From JACDAN01 sp963834825 (GTDB taxonomy: Bacteria; Actinomycetota; Thermoleophilia; Gaiellales; Gaiellaceae), in assembly GCA_963834825.1 (NCBI GenBank), contig CAWICZ010000015.1, forward strand, positions 124,001 through 188,000: a stretch of DNA of 64,000 nucleotides. Direction: 5' to 3'. The notes below the pieces were generated by a model. That model was not told the origin of the DNA and searched no databases. It was given only the letters and a program-made list of their open reading frames with translations. Made by a program: the position numbers and the translations under genes. Of the stretch, positions 9,029 to 17,478 are shown one piece after another. Position 1 is the first letter of the stretch. Each line of letters starts with the position of its first letter.

Positions 9029-9483
9029 GCGGCGTCCCGTTCCGAGAGGGTCGGCGATTGGGTGCTCCAGAGATGCTTGACCCGGGGGTCGTCCCAGGGG
9101 ATCTCGTTCTCGTCCGGGTCGGCCGGGTCGTACTCCTCGGTGACGTGGTAGCAGAAGAGGAGATCGGTCAGCGCCTCGAACCCGTGGGCGTAGTAGCCCG
9201 GGATGTAGACCGCGACCGGGTTGTCGTCCCCGATGTCGAGGGTGAACGTCTCGCCGGTCTCCCGGTCGAGCGCGACGATCCGCGCCGTCCCCTCGAGGCA
9301 GGCGAAGAGATCGTCCTGGCCGCGCTCGTGGTAGTGGAGGCCGCGGATCACACCCTTCCGCGAGAACGAGAGGTTGGTCTGGACCGTCCGCTTCGGCAGC
9401 TTGCTCTCGCGCCGAAGCTCGAGGAACCAGCCCCGTCCGTCCTCGAAACGGCGGAGCGGAATGACCTGGATCCCGTCCATCAC
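9016..9483 (-). CDS. rmlC: dTDP-4-dehydrorhamnose 3,5-epimerase family cupin
   Basis: 155 residues as read. The cupin epimerase motifs are RGLHYHERGQDD (catalytic His), VALDRETGETF, VYIPGYYAHGFEALTD and the C-terminal EIPWDDPRVKHLWSTQSPTLSERD. RmlC epimerises C3 and C5 of dTDP-4-keto-6-deoxyglucose. The ATG overlaps the TGA of rmlA (ATGATGG). The reading frame stops at TAA just after the LSERD motif, exactly where a bifunctional RmlC-RmlD protein would continue into the reductase domain. Confidence 0.85.
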   Translation of the reverse strand: MMDGIQVIPLRRFEDGRGWFLELRRESKLPKRTVQTNLSFSRKGVIRGLHYHERGQDDLFACLEGTARIVALDRETGETFTLDIGDDNPVAVYIPGYYAHGFEALTDLLFCYHVTEEYDPADPDENEIPWDDPRVKHLWSTQSPTLSERDAAASS

Positions 9484-10220
9484 TGCTTGTTGGCCCCGTT
9501 CGCTCGCACGAAGTCGTTCACGGCGTAGTAGGCGTCGATGGACTCGCCCGCGTCGCCCCAGAAGCCCTCGACGACGTCGTACTCCATCGTCCCCTGGTCG
9601 ATGAACCAGTTGTTGACGTCCGTGATCTCCAGCTCGCCGCGGCCGGACGGCTTCAACGTCGGGATCACGTCCCAGACCGCCTCGTCGTAGAAGTACACGC
9701 CGGTGACGGCGTACTCGCTCGGCGGCTGCTCGGGCTTCTCCAGGATGCGGACGACGCGCTCCCCGTCGAGCTCCGCGACGCCGAGATGGCGGAGGTGCTC
9801 CGGTTCCGCGAGCCGCGCCAGGACGATGCGTCCGCCGCGCTCCTGACGCTCGAAGTTCTCGATCGGCGGGCGGATCGATTGCTCGAACACGTTGTCCGCC
9901 AGCATCACGACGATCCGGTCGCCCTGCCCGAAGCGCTCCGCCAGGCCCAACGCGTCCGCGATGCCGCCCTCTTCCTCCTGGTACGCGTAGAAGAGCCGGT
10001 CGATCCCGTGGTTGTGCCCGTTCCCCAGCAGGCGGAAGAACTCACCCCCATGTGTCCCGCCGGTGACGAGCATGATCTCGGTGACGCCGGCCGCGACGAG
10101 CGCCTCGATCGCGTACGTCACCATCGGCCGGTCGTAGATCGGCAGGAGGTGCTTGTTCGTGATGCGGGTGAGCGGGTTCAGGCGAGTGCCTTTCCCGCCC
10201 GCGAGGATGACGCCCTTCAT
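9480..10220 (-). CDS. rmlA: Glucose-1-phosphate thymidylyltransferase (short form)
   Basis: 246 residues of nucleotidyltransferase fold. The signature LAGGKGTRLNPLT is at residues 6-18, followed by NKHLLPIYDRPMV. Later motifs are YAYQEEEGGIADAL, MLADNVF (metal/nucleotide binding), ILEKPEQPPS and FWGDAGES. It couples dTTP and glucose-1-phosphate to dTDP-glucose, the first step of dTDP-rhamnose synthesis. It lacks the ~40-residue C-terminal extension of E. coli RmlA (about 290 residues), as many actinobacterial and archaeal forms do. It heads rmlA-rmlC-rmlD, 44 bp downstream of the MMPL gene on the same strand. Confidence 0.88.
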   Translation of the reverse strand: MKGVILAGGKGTRLNPLTRITNKHLLPIYDRPMVTYAIEALVAAGVTEIMLVTGGTHGGEFFRLLGNGHNHGIDRLFYAYQEEEGGIADALGLAERFGQGDRIVVMLADNVFEQSIRPPIENFERQERGGRIVLARLAEPEHLRHLGVAELDGERVVRILEKPEQPPSEYAVTGVYFYDEAVWDVIPTLKPSGRGELEITDVNNWFIDQGTMEYDVVEGFWGDAGESIDAYYAVNDFVRANGANKQ

Positions 10221-10264
10221 CGGCGCGGGATGCTACTTGGCGCGCTCGGCAGTGGCGCGGCGAG

Positions 10265-12439
10265 CTAGCGCCCGGCCGGCCGCATCGCCGGAGCGGGGGG
10301 AACGTCCAGCGGCGACGGCTCGACGCGGAAGATCCTCGCCGCGCCCTCCGGCAGCCACCAGTTCCAGCGCCCGAAGAGCTTCATCGCGCTCGGTACGAGC
10401 AACGCTCGGATGATCGTGACGTCGATCAGGATCGCGGCGGCGAGCCCGAGCCCGAACTGCTGGAGCCCGACGATCGATCCGGCGACGAAGCCCATGAACG
10501 CCGCGAACATGATCAGCCCGGCCGCGGTCACGAGCCGTCCGGTCTTGGCGAGGCCCTGCGTGACCGCCGCCTCGTTGTTCCGGGTCGCGTCCCACTCCTC
10601 GCGCATCCGGCTGACGAGGAAGACCTCGTAGTCCATCGAGAGCCCGAAGAGCATCGCGAAGAGGAAGACCGGGATCCAGCCCTCGATCTGGTCGAACTGG
10701 GTCAGCCCGAACGGTTCGCCGGCGCCGAGCTTGAACGCGAGGACGAGGATCCCGTACGCGGCGCCGATCGACAGCAGGTTGAGCACGATCGCCTTCAGGG
10801 GCAGGAGCAGGGAGCGGAAGGCGCGGACGAGCAGGACGTACGTGAGGAGCAGCACGGCGAGGACGAGCCACGGGAACGCGCCGTACGTGATGTCGAGGAA
10901 GTCCACCCCGAAGGCCGGGCCGCCGCCGGCGAGCACCTCGACGCCGGCCGGGAACGCGGCGGCCGGGACGATCACACCGCGTAGCCGGTCGACGAACTCC
11001 TGGGAGTCCGGAAGGCCGTACTCGTGCTTCCCGATCGCCTGCACGTGGAGGTAGCGGCCGCTCGGCTCCGCGACCTGAGGGCCTGCTGCGACGACGTCGG
11101 CGATCTCCGAGTCGCCGCGAAGGAGGCTGGCGAGCCGCTCGACGCCTGCGGCGACCGCCGGATCGGACGCGCCTCCGTCACGGCCGGTGTCGATGACGAT
11201 GTCGGTCGGGGAGAGAGCACCGGCGCCGACTGCGTCGGTGAGCACGTTGAGGCCCTGCACCGCCTCGAGGTCCTGCGGGATTCCCTCATTCGAGCCGGGG
11301 CCGAGCTGGAGCGCGAGGACGGGCGTGGCCAGTGCGAGCAAGAGGGCGGTCGTGCCGGCCGCGAACAGCACCGGGCGCCGCATGATCGTCCCGGCAAGCC
11401 TGCCCCAGAAGCTGCGCTCCGAGTCCTCGCGCCGCTCGATCACGCGCTTGGGAACGAGCCGGACCCGGTCGAGTCGGTCCTCGAGCCAGTACAGCAGCAC
11501 CGGCAGGAGCGTCACGGCCGCCAGCACGGAGACGAGCGGAATCAGCAGCCCGGCAAGCCCGAAGCCGCGCATGAACGGCAGCGGCATGAAGAGCATCAGC
11601 GCAAGGCCGATCGCGACCGCGGTCCCGCTGAAGACGACGGCGCGGCCGGCGGTGTTCATGGTCGCCGCGACGGCGTCCTCCTTCGAGCGGCCTGCTTTCC
11701 GCTCTTCCCGGTAGCGGTAGACCATCAGGAGCGAGTAGTCGATCGCGATTCCGAGCCCGATCAGCGTGACCATGTTCGTCAGGTACGTGGAGAGGGTCAT
11801 GAAGTTCGCGAACACCCACACGCACGCGAGGGTGACCGGAATCGCAACCGCGGCGAACATGAACGGAAGCAGGAACGAGAGCGTCCCGAAGACGAAGATC
11901 AGGATCACGAGCGCGATCGGGATCGCGATCAGCACCTCGCCGACGAACAGGTCGCGGTTCTGGACAGGCTCGAGGTCGCTCTCGATCGCCGACTGGCCGG
12001 TCAGATAGAGCTCCGCGCCGGCGATCTCGCCCGCGGCGTCCCGCATCTTCCCGGTGTAGCCCTTGGCGTCCGCCGGCTGGAGCTGCGAGACGATGCGAGC
12101 GCTCACCACGTCGCCGGCCACCGGCCGAACGCCGGCGAGCTTGCCCGACTCCAGGGCGTTGGCCGCCCGCTGAGCGGCGGCACGAGTGGGGGCGAGGAGG
12201 CTCTGCGCACTGCCGGGCTCACCCTTGACGACCAACGAGAACGAGCCCTCGGGCTTCTGGCCAAAACGCTGCTCGAGGATCTGGCCGGCCCTCTCGCTCT
12301 CGGCACCCGGGAGCACGAACCTGTTCGTCAGGAGGTCGGCGAGGCCGGCGCTGGCGATGCCGGAAACGACAACGAGCACGATCCACGCGGCCAGCACGGC
12401 CCAGCGGAACCGAATCATCGTCAGAGCCCAGGCTCGCAT
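10265..12439 (-). CDS. MMPL/RND family transporter
   Basis: About 724 residues with two repeats of one helix, a large external loop and five helices, giving about 12 membrane segments. MMPL signature segments are GIAIDYSLLMVYRYREE in the first half and GLSMDYEVFLVSRMREE in the second. The family exports lipids or lipophilic compounds using the proton gradient; the cargo here is unknown. The ATG at 12439 is preferred over the in-frame GTG at 12448, because GGGGTG sits 7 nt before the ATG and MRAWALTMIRFRW begins the first helix typically. It is divergent from hsp20 across a repeat-containing 100 bp region and 44 bp upstream of rmlA. Confidence 0.9.
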   Translation of the reverse strand: MRAWALTMIRFRWAVLAAWIVLVVVSGIASAGLADLLTNRFVLPGAESERAGQILEQRFGQKPEGSFSLVVKGEPGSAQSLLAPTRAAAQRAANALESGKLAGVRPVAGDVVSARIVSQLQPADAKGYTGKMRDAAGEIAGAELYLTGQSAIESDLEPVQNRDLFVGEVLIAIPIALVILIFVFGTLSFLLPFMFAAVAIPVTLACVWVFANFMTLSTYLTNMVTLIGLGIAIDYSLLMVYRYREERKAGRSKEDAVAATMNTAGRAVVFSGTAVAIGLALMLFMPLPFMRGFGLAGLLIPLVSVLAAVTLLPVLLYWLEDRLDRVRLVPKRVIERREDSERSFWGRLAGTIMRRPVLFAAGTTALLLALATPVLALQLGPGSNEGIPQDLEAVQGLNVLTDAVGAGALSPTDIVIDTGRDGGASDPAVAAGVERLASLLRGDSEIADVVAAGPQVAEPSGRYLHVQAIGKHEYGLPDSQEFVDRLRGVIVPAAAFPAGVEVLAGGGPAFGVDFLDITYGAFPWLVLAVLLLTYVLLVRAFRSLLLPLKAIVLNLLSIGAAYGILVLAFKLGAGEPFGLTQFDQIEGWIPVFLFAMLFGLSMDYEVFLVSRMREEWDATRNNEAAVTQGLAKTGRLVTAAGLIMFAAFMGFVAGSIVGLQQFGLGLAAAILIDVTIIRALLVPSAMKLFGRWNWWLPEGAARIFRVEPSPLDVPPAPAMRPAGR

Positions 12440-12460
12440 GGCGTTCACCCCACGGTCGTC

Positions 12461-12505
12461 AAGTTAGTAGCGCCTAAGCTAGTGTCGACTAAGTTAGTAC
12501 CTGGC
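12461..12505. promoter_or_regulatory. Three 15-bp direct repeats, operator between mmpL and hsp20
   Basis: Three tandem units begin at 12461, 12476 and 12491: AAGTTAGTAGCGCCT, AAGCTAGTGTCGACT and AAGTTAGTACCTGGC. With the base before each unit, the core reads (c/t)AAGyTAG, close to the small palindrome CTAAGTTAG. A 15 bp period in a 100 bp divergent intergenic region is typical of a cooperative operator. No regulator gene is adjacent. GTTAGTACC recurs once at 15418-15426, upstream of the YtxH-like gene. Confidence 0.55.
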
Positions 12506-12522
12506 AAAAGACCTGTCAAGGC

Positions 12523-12528
12523 TACGAT
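12523..12528 (+). promoter_or_regulatory. Candidate -10 element of hsp20-lon
   Basis: TACGAT fits the actinobacterial TAnnnT consensus and lies 11 bp before the hsp20 ATG, so the transcript would be nearly leaderless. The -35 region would overlap the third 15-bp repeat. No convincing -35 hexamer is visible. Confidence 0.3.
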
Positions 12529-12539
12529 TCACCGACGCG

Positions 12540-12986
12540 ATGGGGAGACGGAAGTTGCTCAAAGACGAGATCGACGAGCTGTTCGCAGACCTCTGGCAGG
12601 TCTCACGCCTGAGCGGCCTGCGCCACGGTTTTCGACCGCCGCTCGACTGCTTCCGGACCGATGACCCGGCCCTGTTCACGGTTGTGGTCGACATCGCGGG
12701 CATCGATCCGAACGAGGTCAACGTGACCGCCGCCGGGCGCACGCTCACCATCGTCGGCGAGCGCCGCCGCGAAGCGTGTGAAGGCCGCGTCTACCAGCAG
12801 ATGGAGGTCGAGTACGGGTCGTTCGAGCGGATCGTCCAGCTACCCGAGGACGTCGATCTCTCGCAGGCCGAAGCTCAGTACGAGCGCGGCCTGCTGATGA
12901 TCGCGATGCCGATCGCACCGAAGCCCGCCGCCGCGCAGCGCGTGCCGATCGAGATTCGCGGCGCGGGTCGGACGGAGAGCGCATGA
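12540..12986 (+). CDS. Hsp20/alpha-crystallin family small heat-shock protein
   Basis: 148 residues. The alpha-crystallin domain spans roughly 45-140, from DDPALFTVVVDIAGIDPNEV through LTIVGERRREA to the closing YERGLLMIAMPIAPKP (a G-x-L-type motif). It should be a cytoplasmic ATP-independent holdase that keeps unfolded proteins soluble. It overlaps lon by 4 bp (ATGA), so the chaperone and the protease that degrades misfolded proteins are made together. The 15-bp repeat operator immediately upstream probably controls both. Confidence 0.9.
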   Translation: MGRRKLLKDEIDELFADLWQVSRLSGLRHGFRPPLDCFRTDDPALFTVVVDIAGIDPNEVNVTAAGRTLTIVGERRREACEGRVYQQMEVEYGSFERIVQLPEDVDLSQAEAQYERGLLMIAMPIAPKPAAAQRVPIEIRGAGRTESA

Positions 12987-15412
12987 CCGACGTCGACCTC
13001 GAGTTCGAGACCACGGACGCCGCCACTCCCGACGCGATCGAGATCCCGAGCGCGCTTCCGGTTCTGCCGCTGAAGGAGATGGTCGTCTTCCCCGACTCGG
13101 TGACACCGCTGGCAATCGGCCAGGAGCGCTCGATCGCGCTCATCGACGATGTCGTCTCGCGGGATCGGATGGTCGCCCTCGTCACGGCCAAGAACTCGGA
13201 CGTCGAGCAGCCGGGCTGGGACGACCTGCACGAGATCGGGACCGCTGCCCTGGTGCACAAGCTCATCAAGGTTCCCGACGGGACGCTTCGCATCCTCGTC
13301 CAGGGCCTCCAGCGCATCGGCATCGATTCACGCGTCCAGGAAGAGCCGTACCTCGTCGCCGACATCTCCGTTCTGCCCGATCTCGTCAAGGAGTCCAAGG
13401 AGCTCGAGGCGCTGACACGCAACGTCCAGATGCAGTTCGGGCGGATCGTCGGCCTCGTGCCCTACCTTCCTGCCGAGCTGGAGCTCGCTGCGGCGAATGT
13501 CGACGATCCCAGCGCGCTCTCGCACCTCGTCGCCTCGACGATTCGTCTGAAGACCGACGAGAAGCAGCGGCTGCTCGAGGAGCCGGACGTCGAGAAGCGA
13601 CTGCTGGCGATCTCAGCCATCCTCAGCCGCGAGCTGGAGGTCTTCGAGCTCGGAACGAAGATCCAGTCACAGGTCCAGTCGGAGCTCGAGAAGGGCCAGC
13701 GTGAGTACTTCCTCCGCCAGCAGCTGAAGGCGATCCAGGAGGAGCTTGGCGAGGGCGACCCGGAACAGGCCGAGCTCAAGGAGCTTCGAGACCGCGTCGC
13801 CGAGGCCGACCTGCCCGAGGACGTCCGCAAGGCGGTCGACCGCGAGCTTGGACGCCTCGAGCGCCTGCCCTCAGCCTCGGCCGAGTACGGCGTCATCCGC
13901 ACGTACCTCGACTGGATCCTCTCCCTGCCTTGGTCGACGACGACCGAGGACAACCTCGATCTCGACCACGCCCGCCGGATTCTCGACGAGGACCACTACG
14001 ACCTGGACAAGGTCAAGGACCGGATCATCGAGTCACTTGCCGTCGCCAAGCTGAAGGGTGATGTCTCCGGTTCGATCCTCTGTTTCGTCGGCCCGCCCGG
14101 TGTCGGCAAGACGTCTCTGGGTCATTCGATCGCACGCACGCTCGGACGTGAGTTCGTCCGGATCTCGGTCGGGGGCGTCCGCGACGAGTCGGAAATCCGC
14201 GGTCACCGCCGTACGTACATCGGCGCGATGCCCGGAACGATCATCCGCGCCCTCCGCGACGCCGAGTCGCGCAACCCCGTCTTCCTGATCGACGAGATCG
14301 ACAAGATGGGCGCCGACTACCGCGGGGATCCTGCGAGCGCGATGCTCGAGGTGCTCGACCCGGAGCAGCATGCGACATTCCGCGACCACTACCTCGACCT
14401 GCCGTTCGACCTCTCCAAGGTTCTCTTCATCACGACCGCGAACCAGCTCGAGACGATCCCCGGGCCGCTCCTCGACCGGATGGACGTCATCTCTCTGTCC
14501 GGCTACACCGAGGACGAGAAGCTCGGGATCGCGCGCAAGTACCTCGTGCCCAAGCAACTCGAGGCTCACGGTCTCGATGCCGCGCAGGTGAGTCTCACCG
14601 ACAACGCGCTGCGCACGCTGATTCGCGAGTACACGCGCGAGGCCGGCGTCCGCAACCTCGAGCGCCAGATCGCGGCGCTCGCGCGAAAGGCCGCGCGCCG
14701 GGTGGCGGAGGGCAAGGCCAAGGGAGCGATGAGAGTCGACGAGCGCCGCGTGCGCAGCTGGCTCGGACCGCGGCGCTTCGCAGGCGACGTGCGCCGCCGG
14801 ACGTCCGACCCGGGCGTCGCGACGGGTCTTGCGGTCACGGCTGTCGGCGGTGACGTGCTGTTCATCGAGGCCAGCGCCTACCCAGGCCGCGGGCGTCTGA
14901 ACGTCACGGGCCAGCTCGGCGAGGTCATGCAGGAGTCGGCGCAGGCGGCGCTCTCCTGGGTGCGCTCCCATGCCCAGCAGCTCGGCATCGACCCGGACTG
15001 GTTCTCCCAGCACGACATCCACGTCCATGTCCCGGCGGGCGCAGTTCCGAAGGACGGCCCGTCGGCCGGCGTCACGATGGTGACCGCGATCGTCTCGCTC
15101 GTCACCGGCCGCCCGGTCTCCGAGGACGTCGCGATGACCGGGGAGGTCACGCTCTCCGGGCAGGTACTCGGAATCGGCGGCGTCCGCGACAAGGTGCTTG
15201 CCGCCCAGCGCGCAGACGTCCACCGGATCATCCTCCCCAAAGAGAATGAGCCCGACCTCGAGGACCTGCCGACGGAGGCCCGCAAGGAGCTCGAGTTCGT
15301 CCTCGCGGACCACGTCGACCAGGTGCTCGCAGCCGCCTTCGACGGCGTCTCGCCCATGAGCCGTCCGCGGCGCGTAGGATCGCACGAGCAGGCTGCGGCC
15401 ACCGCCTCGTAG
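12983..15412 (+). CDS. lon: ATP-dependent protease Lon (LonA type)
   Basis: 809 residues. An N-terminal LON substrate-binding domain (about 25-215, LPVLPLKEMVVFPDSVTPL) is followed by a helical linker. The AAA+ module has Walker A GPPGVGKTSLG near 370-380 and the segment FLIDEIDKMGAD as Walker B. The C-terminal S16 protease domain has the Ser-Lys dyad S694 (KDGPSAGVTM) and K737 (GVRDKVLAAQRA). Length matches LonA (about 780-820). It degrades misfolded and regulatory proteins in the cytoplasm. Co-transcription with hsp20 fits a stress operon. Confidence 0.97.
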   Translation: MTDVDLEFETTDAATPDAIEIPSALPVLPLKEMVVFPDSVTPLAIGQERSIALIDDVVSRDRMVALVTAKNSDVEQPGWDDLHEIGTAALVHKLIKVPDGTLRILVQGLQRIGIDSRVQEEPYLVADISVLPDLVKESKELEALTRNVQMQFGRIVGLVPYLPAELELAAANVDDPSALSHLVASTIRLKTDEKQRLLEEPDVEKRLLAISAILSRELEVFELGTKIQSQVQSELEKGQREYFLRQQLKAIQEELGEGDPEQAELKELRDRVAEADLPEDVRKAVDRELGRLERLPSASAEYGVIRTYLDWILSLPWSTTTEDNLDLDHARRILDEDHYDLDKVKDRIIESLAVAKLKGDVSGSILCFVGPPGVGKTSLGHSIARTLGREFVRISVGGVRDESEIRGHRRTYIGAMPGTIIRALRDAESRNPVFLIDEIDKMGADYRGDPASAMLEVLDPEQHATFRDHYLDLPFDLSKVLFITTANQLETIPGPLLDRMDVISLSGYTEDEKLGIARKYLVPKQLEAHGLDAAQVSLTDNALRTLIREYTREAGVRNLERQIAALARKAARRVAEGKAKGAMRVDERRVRSWLGPRRFAGDVRRRTSDPGVATGLAVTAVGGDVLFIEASAYPGRGRLNVTGQLGEVMQESAQAALSWVRSHAQQLGIDPDWFSQHDIHVHVPAGAVPKDGPSAGVTMVTAIVSLVTGRPVSEDVAMTGEVTLSGQVLGIGGVRDKVLAAQRADVHRIILPKENEPDLEDLPTEARKELEFVLADHVDQVLAAAFDGVSPMSRPRRVGSHEQAAATAS

Positions 15413-15479
15413 CGAGCGTTAGTACCCTGCGGCTGCCGGGTAAGACCGCTTCTCAAAGCCAAGACGAAAGGACGGCCAC

Positions 15480-15908
15480 ATGGCCAGAGCAAAGGACACG
15501 ATCGCGACCGCCCGCCCGTACGTGAAACGCGCCCTCGAGGACGAGGAAGTCCGCGAGAATCTAAAGAGCGCGGTCGCGGCTGCGCGTGAGATCTACGACG
15601 AGCTGATCGTGGGTCGTAGGCCCTCCGCGGTGGCGGCACGCGTTGCGACCGACAAGGACATCCAGGAGAACTTCCGGTCGGCGATCGATGACCTGAAGAG
15701 CGCGGCCGATCGGGTCCAGGGCAAGAGCGACCACACGGCGCGCAACGCCACGCTCCTTCTGACCGGGATCGTCCTCGGGATCCTCTTCAACCCCGTAACC
15801 GGGCCCCAAACCCGCCGGTGGCTCTCGAACATGGTCCTCGGCGACGAGGGCGACACCGGCGCGGCCTCGACCACCGGCAACGGCTCGAGCGGCGCTCCGG
15901 CGACCTAG
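15480..15908 (+). CDS. YtxH-like small membrane protein, function unknown
   Basis: 142 residues. The N-terminal two thirds is charged and helical (KRALEDEEVRENLKSAVAAA), then one membrane segment (ATLLLTGIVLGILFNPVTGP), then a short Gly/Ser/Thr-rich tail. A single helix followed by a P-x-T-G-P-like turn recalls YtxH-type envelope stress proteins, but the similarity is weak. AAAGGA precedes the ATG. It lies 67 bp after lon on the same strand, and GTTAGTACC upstream resembles the mmpL/hsp20 repeat, so it may share regulation with the heat-shock pair. Confidence 0.65.
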   Translation: MARAKDTIATARPYVKRALEDEEVRENLKSAVAAAREIYDELIVGRRPSAVAARVATDKDIQENFRSAIDDLKSAADRVQGKSDHTARNATLLLTGIVLGILFNPVTGPQTRRWLSNMVLGDEGDTGAASTTGNGSSGAPAT

Positions 15909-17401
15909 GGACCGCGACTAGGGCCGGCGGCGGTGCGCGCGAGTGCGCGTGGCGCCCCGCGCCCGCGGTCGGCCGGCCCGGCGATTGAGCCGTCGGCCTG
16001 ATCGTCCGGGACCGCCCGCATCGCGCGGCGAAGCGAGCCCGGCTCGAGCCCGGTCGCGCTCGAGATGTCACGAGACTGGAGCAGGATCGCGCCCGGCCGC
16101 GGCGCGTGGCTCGAGTCGGAGATCGGCGGCGCCCATCCGGAAACCGTCGTCAGCGCGAGGTCGACCAGCCGCTGCCAGGCGTTGAGGTACGGGTACGGCG
16201 CGACGGCGCCGTCGTAGCCCATGTACAGCAGCGATGCCGGGTGGATCTCGAAGTGCAGGTGGTACGGCGTGTGCTCGGCGTCACCCGTGTTGCCCATGAA
16301 GCCGAGAACCTCTCCTGCCCGGACTTGCGCGCCGTTCACGGCCAGTGGCGAGTACGCCGAGAGGTGTGCGTAGTAGAACTCGTTCCCGGCTCGGTCCTGA
16401 AGCCAGAGGCGCAGGCCGCCGACGTCGTTCCAGCCCACCGAGTAGACGATCCCGTCCGCAACGGCGAGCAGCGGTGCTCCGAGCGGCGCGAAGATGTCCT
16501 CCCCGTGGTGCCAGCCCGTGTTCGCACGCGCCGCGCCGAAGGTGTTCGAGTACGACGCCTGTCCGTAGACCGGGAAGACGTAGCCGCCGGCGGTGAGCTT
16601 CGGGAGGACGCCGAAGGGGAGGTCGCGAACGGGCGGGGGCCCGGTGGGTCGAATTGAGCGCTGGGCCTCGTCCGGTTCCTTCTGCTGCTTGCGCTTCGGC
16701 TTCGGCCTGACCTCTTCCTGGGGAATGGTCGAGACCGGCGGCTTGGGCGCCTGCATCTCCACCGCAATGTCGGTGTAGCCGACAACGATGTCGGTGCCGG
16801 CGGGGGCGCCTCCGTGCTCGGCGTTCAGGTGGACGACGAGAGCAGTGACTCGAGCCTGGAATCCCTTGCTCCCGCCCGATCCGAAGGGCGCCGTCGACTG
16901 CTGAAGAACCGACACCGATCCCCAGGTCCCGTACGCGACCGACGTTCCGGGCGTCCCCGCGACCGCTTGCCCCATGACGACGAGACCGTTGACGCTCGAG
17001 CCTGAGGTATCTCCGCTCGCCGAGCGACCGTTCGATCTGGCCGCGGAGCGGGCCGTGACCGAGCCAACCGTGATCTCACCGTTGAAGAAGGAGAGGCCGG
17101 AGACCTGGACCGATGCCGTCGCGGTCGTCGTCGGGCCCCGCCCCGACCCGGTGACCGACGAGGTGACCGACGCCGCAGTTGCAATCGAACCGTCCCCGGG
17201 GAACGCGAGACTGCCGCTGGCCGATCCGTTCGGCCCAGCGACAGCGCCGGCCGTGGCACCGCCGATGCCGGGAGCCGAGACCGAGATGCCGAACGCCTCG
17301 GCGCTCGGCGTTCCCGCACTCGTCGCCGATGGAGCTCCGGCCGAACCGGTCAGCGCCAGGACCGCGAGCAGGCCGAGCAGGAGTGAGTTCCTCCCCACCA
17401 C
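15905..17401 (-). CDS. Secreted M23 family metallopeptidase (LytM domain)
   Basis: 498 residues. A signal peptide (LLLGLLAVLALTGSAGA) is followed by a long Ser/Thr/Gly-rich region, a Lys/Pro-rich linker (PKPKRKQQKEPDE), and a C-terminal M23 domain. Zinc ligands appear in GWHHGEDIFAPLG and YHLHFEIHP. The family cleaves peptidoglycan cross-bridges or acts as a wall-hydrolase activator. Start is GTG. The promoter region is shared with the divergent Fur-family gene, and the Fur/Zur box lies about 50 bp upstream, so zinc status might also affect this zinc enzyme. That last point is inference. The 3' end overlaps the YtxH-like gene by 4 bp, tail to tail. Confidence 0.85.
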   Translation of the reverse strand: MVGRNSLLLGLLAVLALTGSAGAPSATSAGTPSAEAFGISVSAPGIGGATAGAVAGPNGSASGSLAFPGDGSIATAASVTSSVTGSGRGPTTTATASVQVSGLSFFNGEITVGSVTARSAARSNGRSASGDTSGSSVNGLVVMGQAVAGTPGTSVAYGTWGSVSVLQQSTAPFGSGGSKGFQARVTALVVHLNAEHGGAPAGTDIVVGYTDIAVEMQAPKPPVSTIPQEEVRPKPKRKQQKEPDEAQRSIRPTGPPPVRDLPFGVLPKLTAGGYVFPVYGQASYSNTFGAARANTGWHHGEDIFAPLGAPLLAVADGIVYSVGWNDVGGLRLWLQDRAGNEFYYAHLSAYSPLAVNGAQVRAGEVLGFMGNTGDAEHTPYHLHFEIHPASLLYMGYDGAVAPYPYLNAWQRLVDLALTTVSGWAPPISDSSHAPRPGAILLQSRDISSATGLEPGSLRRAMRAVPDDQADGSIAGPADRGRGAPRALARTAAGPSRGP

Positions 17402-17449
17402 CGCTCCAGAGTATTGGCAGGCCGCGACGCCCGCCAGCCGCCCTCTTCC

Positions 17450-17470
17450 TGAAAGTGAGAATCACTATCA
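17450..17470. promoter_or_regulatory. Fur/Zur-type operator (9-3-9 inverted repeat)
   Basis: TGAAAGTGA-gaa-TCACTATCA is an inverted repeat with 8 of 9 arm positions matching. Its TGAwAnTGA...TCAnTwTCA form resembles zinc-uptake-regulator boxes. It ends 8 bp before the start of the Fur-family gene, placing it to autoregulate that gene and the coupled ZIP transporter. It is also upstream of the divergent M23 gene. Confidence 0.75.
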
Positions 17471-17478
17471 TCTAGAGC

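Noticed and set aside
12461..12505. CIRCE or HAIR heat-shock operator at hsp20
   Set aside because: Neither TTAGCACTC-N9-GAGTGCTAA nor CTTGAGT-N7-ACTCAAG is present; the repeats are a different sequence.
11024..12664. 546-residue plus-strand open frame opposite mmpL, crossing into hsp20
   Set aside because: Arg/Glu/His-rich composition and complete overlap with two real genes and the operator.
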